A DNA stretch of 64,000 bases, from the NCBI RefSeq assembly GCF_000001735.4, contig NC_003071.7:7929151-7993150 (forward strand). Direction: 5' to 3'. Numbering within the stretch: position 1 is the first letter of the stretch; each line of letters begins with the position of its first letter. This stretch comes from Arabidopsis thaliana (taxonomy: Eukaryota; Streptophyta; Magnoliopsida; Brassicales; Brassicaceae). This document shows positions 59,198-64,000 of this stretch, piece by piece. Below the pieces are notes generated by a model that saw only the letters and a program-made list of their open reading frames with translations, did no database searches and was not told the origin of the DNA. Position numbers and translations under genes: made by a program.

Positions 59198-60224
59198 GCA
59201 TAATCCGGAAGATCAAGAAGAAAGAGAAGGAGATGCGTATTCTTATGGTGTATGTCATATTCTTAAATCGTTAATCTTCTCCGATCTAATCGTACATTAT
59301 CATGTTGTGCTGATTTTGGAATGTTTTTTTGGCAGTGGACTTGATAATTCTGGGAAGACGACGATTGTTCTGAAAATAAACGGAGAAGACACAAGTGTGA
59401 TTAGTCCAACTCTTGGATTCAACATCAAAACCATTATCTACCAAAAGTAAAGCTCTATTTCTCTGCTCTTGTAGTTTCGTGTTCTTCAGAGTTGGTTTAG
59501 GAATTTCATCGAACATGTTATAGGCAATGATGAGTTTGTGGTGAATAATGTGTGTGTAGGTATACGCTAAATATATGGGATGTTGGTGGGCAAAAGACTA
59601 TAAGATCGTATTGGAGGAATTACTTTGAGCAGACTGATGGTTTGGTTTGGGTGGTTGATAGTTCTGATCTTAGGAGGTTAGATGATTGCAAGATGGAACT
59701 TGACAATCTCTTGAAAGAAGAGGTATATTCATAAAAGTATCAATATCTATTCAATCAAAAGCTTTTGTAAGCTGAAGCTTGGGTTGCTGTTTTTGGTGAA
59801 GATGATTCATATTCAAATCTTGGTTTTAATGGCAGAGGCTAGCTGGTTCATCTTTGCTGATACTAGCAAATAAGCAGGATATTCAAGGTGCACTAACACC
59901 TGATGAAATTGGCAAGGTAAGGGTTTTGAAACTCATAAGTCGATTTGGACATAGGGGTTATCGGGTTGAATCATTTTGTCTCTCGGTCGGGTTTCTCAAC
60001 TTCAGTGAAGATTAGTGGGTTAAGTAAGATATGTTTTGAGTTGTATATTGTGTGTTAAACTGAGTTTCATCTTCTTGCTTATGAAGGTGCTAAACTTAGA
60101 GTCCATGGATAAAAGCCGGCACTGGAAGATAGTGGGTTGCAGCGCATACACGGGTGAAGGTTTGTTGGAAGGATTCGATTGGTTGGTTCAAGACATTGCC
60201 TCCAGGATTTACATGCTTGACTAA
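59185..60224 (+). CDS. TTN5: ARL2-type small GTPase TITAN5
   Basis: Exons 59185-59249, 59336-59446, 59560-59722, 59836-59916 and 60087-60224 give 185 residues. GTP-binding motifs are complete: P-loop GLDNSGKT (23-30), switch II DVGGQ (66-70), NKQD (125-128) and the SAYTG base-contact loop in exon 5. The N-terminal amphipathic helix [17 protein letters not shown] starts with Met-Gly, as in Arf-like proteins. ARL2 regulates tubulin-folding cofactors and microtubules. In Arabidopsis the gene is TITAN5/HALLIMASCH, whose loss gives giant endosperm nuclei (established knowledge, At2g18390). Switch-I residues ([10 protein letters not shown]) are normal. Confidence 0.95.
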
Positions 60225-60514
60225 TCGACTACTGCATTGCACAATCAATGGCTTGTTATACTCAACTATATGCAGTGACTTTGTATTGGCTCTAAGTTTT
60301 TCCTTCAGTTCTATTGTAACGATGATTAGACAAAACATAAATATTTCCAAGACGAACTCTTCTCATTTTGTTTCATTGAAAGAGACTTAACAACAAAATG
60401 ATGTCTCATACAACCAAATAAAACTTATTGATAAAAATCCAACCATAATCTACCACAGATAGATGAAAGTTGTCTCTGCAGAGTAAGAAGGAAGAAGAAG
60501 CATACAAAGAGAGA

Positions 60515-60823
60515 TCATTTGGACTTCTTTCCTTGTTTCTTCTTGACGACTTCATCAGTGTACATTATGCCTTTGCCCTTATAAGGTTCAGGGGGTTTGC
60601 AACTCCTTACCGTTGCAGCAAACTGATGCACTCTTTGCTTGTCGATTCCAGTGCAGCAAACCACATTGTTCTTGAAACAAAAGACTCGAACCGCTGGAGG
60701 AACCGCAAGTTCGACTTCGTGACTGTAACCCAATTTGAGGTATAAGAAACGCCCTGCTTCCTCAGCTCTAGCTTTGTATCCAACTCCAACAATCTTCAAG
60801 AACCGGAAAAACTTGGCTTCCAT
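60515..60823 (-). CDS. Ribosomal protein L6 family, short mitochondrial-type
   Basis: A 102-residue uL6 protein in a single coding exon. It matches the C-terminal half of bacterial L6: VGVGYKARAEEAGRFLYLKL, then the conserved SCKPPEPYKGKGIMYTDE followed by a Lys-rich tail (KKKQGKKSK). Plant mitochondrial L6 is known to be short like this, and it probably joins the large subunit near the GTPase-associated region. There is no obvious transit peptide beyond the basic start MEAKFFRFLKIVG. The leader probably has an intron from 61317 to 60850. Convergent with TTN5 and divergent from ELP5. Matches At2g18400. Confidence 0.9.
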   Translation of the reverse strand: MEAKFFRFLKIVGVGYKARAEEAGRFLYLKLGYSHEVELAVPPAVRVFCFKNNVVCCTGIDKQRVHQFAATVRSCKPPEPYKGKGIMYTDEVVKKKQGKKSK

Positions 60824-60834
60824 GTCTCTCTATC

Positions 60835-61437
60835 CTACAGAGAATTACCCTGCCAAAGAGGAAAATTTCTCAGCTTCTTCAAATTAAGAACTTGGAAACC
60901 AATAGAGTTCACCATTATCATAAAACGATGCTCAATCAAAATCTGAAGGCAGTAGATTTTGTCTCTCTAGCCACTCAAATCACACAAGTAAATATGAAAA
61001 TTGACCAACCATGCTACGAAAAATTGCCATTTTTTTCATTACTTTGTATCTCAGAGACGTAGAAACGAGCGATGAGCTAACACAGTAAATACGTCGAACA
61101 CTTTCCGTGCACTATTTCAAGAACAATATAAACGGAAATAAAAACTCCAGATAACCTCATTTACAAGAACATGGTGACTTCTGGACTATGAACATCGCCA
61201 AAATGAGAAAGAAAACAAAAATGTTCGATACTATTTCTAAGTGATTCATCAAAATAGCGGAAAGGGAAGAAGAAGAAGATAGTGAGTGAGAGATCGATTA
61301 TAAGGAACAGTTAATACCTTTCTTGATTTCCGACGATGAATGTGACGGCTCTGCTTTTTCGCCGGCGGATCTAGATCAGTCTCCAACTCCGGCGTAAAAC
61401 CTTCTCCTTCTCTTAATTTCGTTTCTTTGAGAAGCAT
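60835..61437 (-). CDS. Predicted spliced uORF in the L6 leader (44 codons)
   Basis: On the minus strand an ATG at 61437 opens a frame with MLLKETKLREGEGFTPELET, later RHIHRRKSRK, up to a donor at 61317 (AAAG|GTATTAAC). Joined to the best acceptor (TTTGGCAG, with the next exon starting at 60849) it adds GNSL and stops at 60835, 11 bases before the L6 ATG. The frame differs from that of L6. Its existence depends on the inferred intron 60850-61317 and on transcription starting above 61437. Confidence 0.35.
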
Positions 61438-61617
61438 ACAAAGTGGTTGACGTTTTATCCATGTTAAAAAAACGGCACGATGTTTATTCCTCCAACGAGT
61501 GTTTCTTTGAACAAAGCCCAGTGGGCTACATCATAAAGCCCAAAAGCCCTTTTTAACTTTTCGATGTTTTGTTTCCTCGCCGCTCTTTTGACCGGAGAGC
61601 TCTAGAATCTCTCAACA
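61438..61617. promoter_or_regulatory. Compact bidirectional promoter, L6 / ELP5
   Basis: Only 180 bases lie between the two divergent leader or coding starts. It contains a run of site II-type elements in both orientations: AAAGCCCAGTGGGCTACA (61515-61532) and AAAGCCCAAAAGCCC (61537-61551), and AACGGCACGATGTT at 61471. There is no TATA box. Paired TGGGCY elements typically drive ribosomal and other translation genes in dividing cells, and both neighbours are translation factors. Confidence 0.65.
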
Positions 61618-63438
61618 ATGGCGGAATCGATTTTCAGAAAGCTCAGAGATGGTGGCGAAGAAGGCGAACTCGCACCAGCTCTCACTATAGAAGAAACTGT
61701 AGCTTCCCCTTTCGGACTCGATGTCTCCGGCTATCTTCTCACAAATCTATCTTCTTCAATTTTAGCTGGAAAATCCTCGTCGCAGTATACTCTTAAACCC
61801 TAATTCTTCTATATTCGATCTCCAATTGCTTCATTACTGCTAAAGTCTTCGTTTTTCCCACTTTGCGATTCAGGGGTCTTGTGTTGATCACATTCTCGCG
61901 GAGCCCTTCGTTCTATTTGCAATTGTTGAAGCAAAAAGGAATCGTTGTCTCTTCATCTTCTAAATGGTGAGTTATTAGGTTTTCTAAATATTATCCTAGC
62001 TTGTGGAGTAGTTTGATTGCTCGAATCACTGTGATACTTGTTTGATAACAATTGGTTTTGATTTGAAGGATTCGTATTTTGGATTGTTACACTGATCCAT
62101 TGGGATGGATTGATCAATCTTCAACTAGTTTTAGTGAAGGTTCAAGTTTGATTAAGTTACATAAGTGTGTGAGTGACTTGAAAAAGCTTTTTTCTTCAAT
62201 CATTGAAGCAGGAAGAGGTGTACTTCTTTTACATTGAATCCTTTTTCAGTTAGATCTTTATCTAAAGGATTATATGAGATTAAAAGTGATTGCTTTGGTG
62301 CAGAGTTGGTTGGAACTGGGAAGACACGTTTCTGCGTTGCCATTGATTCGGTGAGTTAAGCTCTAATTGTTTAGACATCATCTATAGAAAAGAGAAGTGA
62401 TTATATATCTAAACTTTGAATCAGGTAAATGAGTTGCTAAGACATTCAGCGATGCCATTAGTTTCTGGTCTTTTAACAGATCTTCGAAGCCATGGTACTT
62501 TGCTACATAAACCTGAGCACTAGTTTATTAGTTTTATTCCTTGTTAGGTTTAACTACAAAGGTTGATTTTTTTCGGTGCAGCGCAAATTTCCAGTGTCTT
62601 TTGGTCATTGAACACTGACCTTCACCAAGAGAAGGTCACAAATGCGCTTGAATATATATCCACAATGAAAGCGAACTTAGAACCTTTGTGTCCATCTTCA
62701 GATGGGCAAAGGAATGCTTTAGAAAACCTCTTTTCGGTTCATCAGGATTTCGGTAAAGGACGGTTTCATGTCCGGTTTAAGCTTAGAAAAGGACGTGTGA
62801 GAGTAATGGTAAGTTTTCTCTTGCTCTGCTCTCTATGCCCTATCATTCTCGTTTAGTTAACACTCTTGTAACTCTTTACCTACAGTCTGAAGAATATCAT
62901 GTTGATCAATCGGGGATAAACTTTTCACCCATTTCCTCTGTGGATACTGTTATTGCAGCCACTAAAAGCCTTTTGCCTAAGGCAAGTTACCTAGATCTGC
63001 TTTTTAATTACTTGGTCTGTGTCTCTTGCTATAATGTGATCTCTTGTTCGTAAGTTGTATGGCATAAGATCATTGTTTCTTTTGGTTCAGGTTCAATTCA
63101 ATCTCCAGTTGTCTGAGAAAGAACGGGTCGAGAAAGAAAAAGTTGTGCTTCCTTTTGAGCACCAAGGTGAGTGTAGATACTGTGAAGCCTTTTGAGATTG
63201 TGGATAAAACATGTTGTTGATACTTCTCTGTTCTTCAGATGATGGAAAATCGAACGAGATCTATGATGGGAGGAGATCTCTTGTGGATGGCAAGATTGAG
63301 ACAACACCATTGTCGTCAATGGAGTTGCAGACCGATGTGGTTTCGTCGGGTAAGGGTGGTGAGATTATATATTTCAGAGATTCAGACGATGAGCATCCTG
63401 ATTCTGATGAAGATCCTGATGATGATTTGGACATTTAA
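61618..63438 (+). CDS. ELP5: Elongator complex subunit ELP5
   Basis: Exons 61618-61784, 61874-61966, 62069-62217, 62304-62350, 62425-62494, 62582-62808, 62886-62981, 63091-63166 and 63239-63438 give 374 residues. ELP5 joins ELP4 and ELP6 in the RecA-like ring of Elongator, which modifies wobble uridine of tRNAs. The first beta-strand and P-loop position ([16 protein letters not shown], about 48-63) lacks a full Walker A, as in other Elp5 proteins. The C-terminus is a long acidic tail ([19 protein letters not shown]). Intron 7 starts with GC (GCAAGT at 62982). An alternative in-frame GT donor at 63015 would add 11 residues. Matches At2g18410. Confidence 0.9.
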
Positions 63439-64000
63439 GGTTCTTAATTTACACTTGTAAGACCAGAGAATAGCTCCAGTTTTGGTTTTGGCAATAGTTG
63501 GGATCTTAGTATCCAACTTTGTACACTAAATAGAAGATTTGATTGGTTATTAGATGTGTATTACAGTTATAATTGTTACAGTAATGATCTCATCTTCTAT
63601 TATTCTTGAGTTGTTTGTTGTGTTTGTTGCTGCATAATGATCATCAACACATATCTATCAAATAGTAATTATAGTATGAAGAAAGAGCTTGCTCAGTTTT
63701 ATTTTTGGATACAACATATATGTATAAAACTTTATCTTGGGCACACCTAAGGGCTTCTCCAACTTGACACCAAAACACCATTTTGGTGTTAGTCTTGCTC
63801 CAATAGGACTGTTCATAAAACACCAAATTTTTATTTTATCTAATTTGTATTTTGTTTTAAGTAAGATAATTTAATTGTTATTTACCAACTAAAGACAAAT
63901 ATACCATTAATATTTTTGTATGAATTCACTTTTAATATAAAATATTAATTTGTACAAGATATCTAAATAAATATGAAACTAATTGAGATTAAAAACTAAA
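63439..64000. other. ELP5 3' flank and edge of a repeat
   Basis: ELP5 3'-UTR, then non-coding DNA. At 63748-63826 the sequence TAAGGGCTTCTCCAACTTG is followed by an inverted repeat AACACC-ATTTT-GGTGTT (63773-63789) and CTCCAATAGGACTG. This looks like the left end of a crucifer repeat, perhaps a Harbinger-type MITE with TAA duplication, but its right end lies beyond or was not recognised in the AT-rich last 170 bases. Confidence 0.4.

Noticed and set aside
1-64000. CRISPR arrays, operons, prophage or a novel multi-gene defence system
   Set aside because: No regularly spaced repeat-spacer array is present. The genes have introns and separate promoters, and belong to known plant families. The only tandem arrays are the LEA coding repeat and a TA microsatellite.

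Overview
The window is plant nuclear DNA. It has short introns with GT..AG borders, AT-rich spacers of about 30% GC, TATATA tracts, site II (TGGGCY) promoter elements, and families found only in plants (ZF-HD, HAN-type GATA, plant LTP, bHLH, RADIALIS-like, tubby-like F-box). Gene order and protein lengths match my memory of Arabidopsis thaliana chromosome 2, roughly At2g18220 to At2g18410. I did this from memory without a search, so species and locus names are recognition, not proof.

Layout. 1-2701 (+) is the 3' part of NOC2. 2989-5160 (-) is the soluble pyrophosphatase PPA2. 6316-7314 (+) is an RER1 protein. 8203-10232 (+) is an organelle-type DUF829 alpha/beta hydrolase. 10875-12349 (+) is CoaD, the CoA-biosynthesis adenylyltransferase. 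13125-14042 (+) is the syntaxin SYP112. 17604-19026 (+) is tubby-like TLP2, and 19372-20946 (-) is APC10. 23872-25296 (-) is the bHLH factor HBI1. 26527-26600 (-) is tRNA-Asn(GUU).

26.9-35.2 kb is gene-poor and repeat-rich. It holds a complete miniature LTR retroelement (TRIM), a broken F-box-associated gene, a GC-rich block that looks like organelle DNA, a non-autonomous Helitron, an unrecognised split reading frame and a tRNA-related repeat. 35328-35561 (+) is RADIALIS-LIKE 4. 36679-39765 (+) is an ATAD3-type mitochondrial AAA ATPase. 40250-41875 (+) is a secreted-looking LEA repeat protein. 41972-42760 (-) is the zinc-finger homeodomain factor ZHD6. A 4.9 kb AT-rich desert follows. 47698-50071 (-) is an alpha/beta hydrolase with a TIR element in one intron. 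51537-52325 (+) is a lipid transfer protein and 53718-54867 (-) is GATA20. A second desert contains a Harbinger-like MITE. 59185-60224 (+) is the ARL2 GTPase TTN5. 60515-60823 (-) is a mitochondrial L6 protein that faces ELP5 (61618-63438, +) across a bidirectional promoter.

The genes are independent eukaryotic units, not a pathway cluster. Loose themes are ribosome and translation (NOC2, L6, ELP5), membrane traffic and cytoskeleton (RER1, SYP112, TTN5) and transcriptional control of growth (HBI1, RL4, ZHD6, GATA20). Exon sums give whole codons for every gene. I found no new multi-gene system. The notable items are the mobile-element relics, a GC-AG intron in ELP5, predicted uORFs, a self-duplicated APC10 intron and the 11-residue repeat array of the LEA protein.
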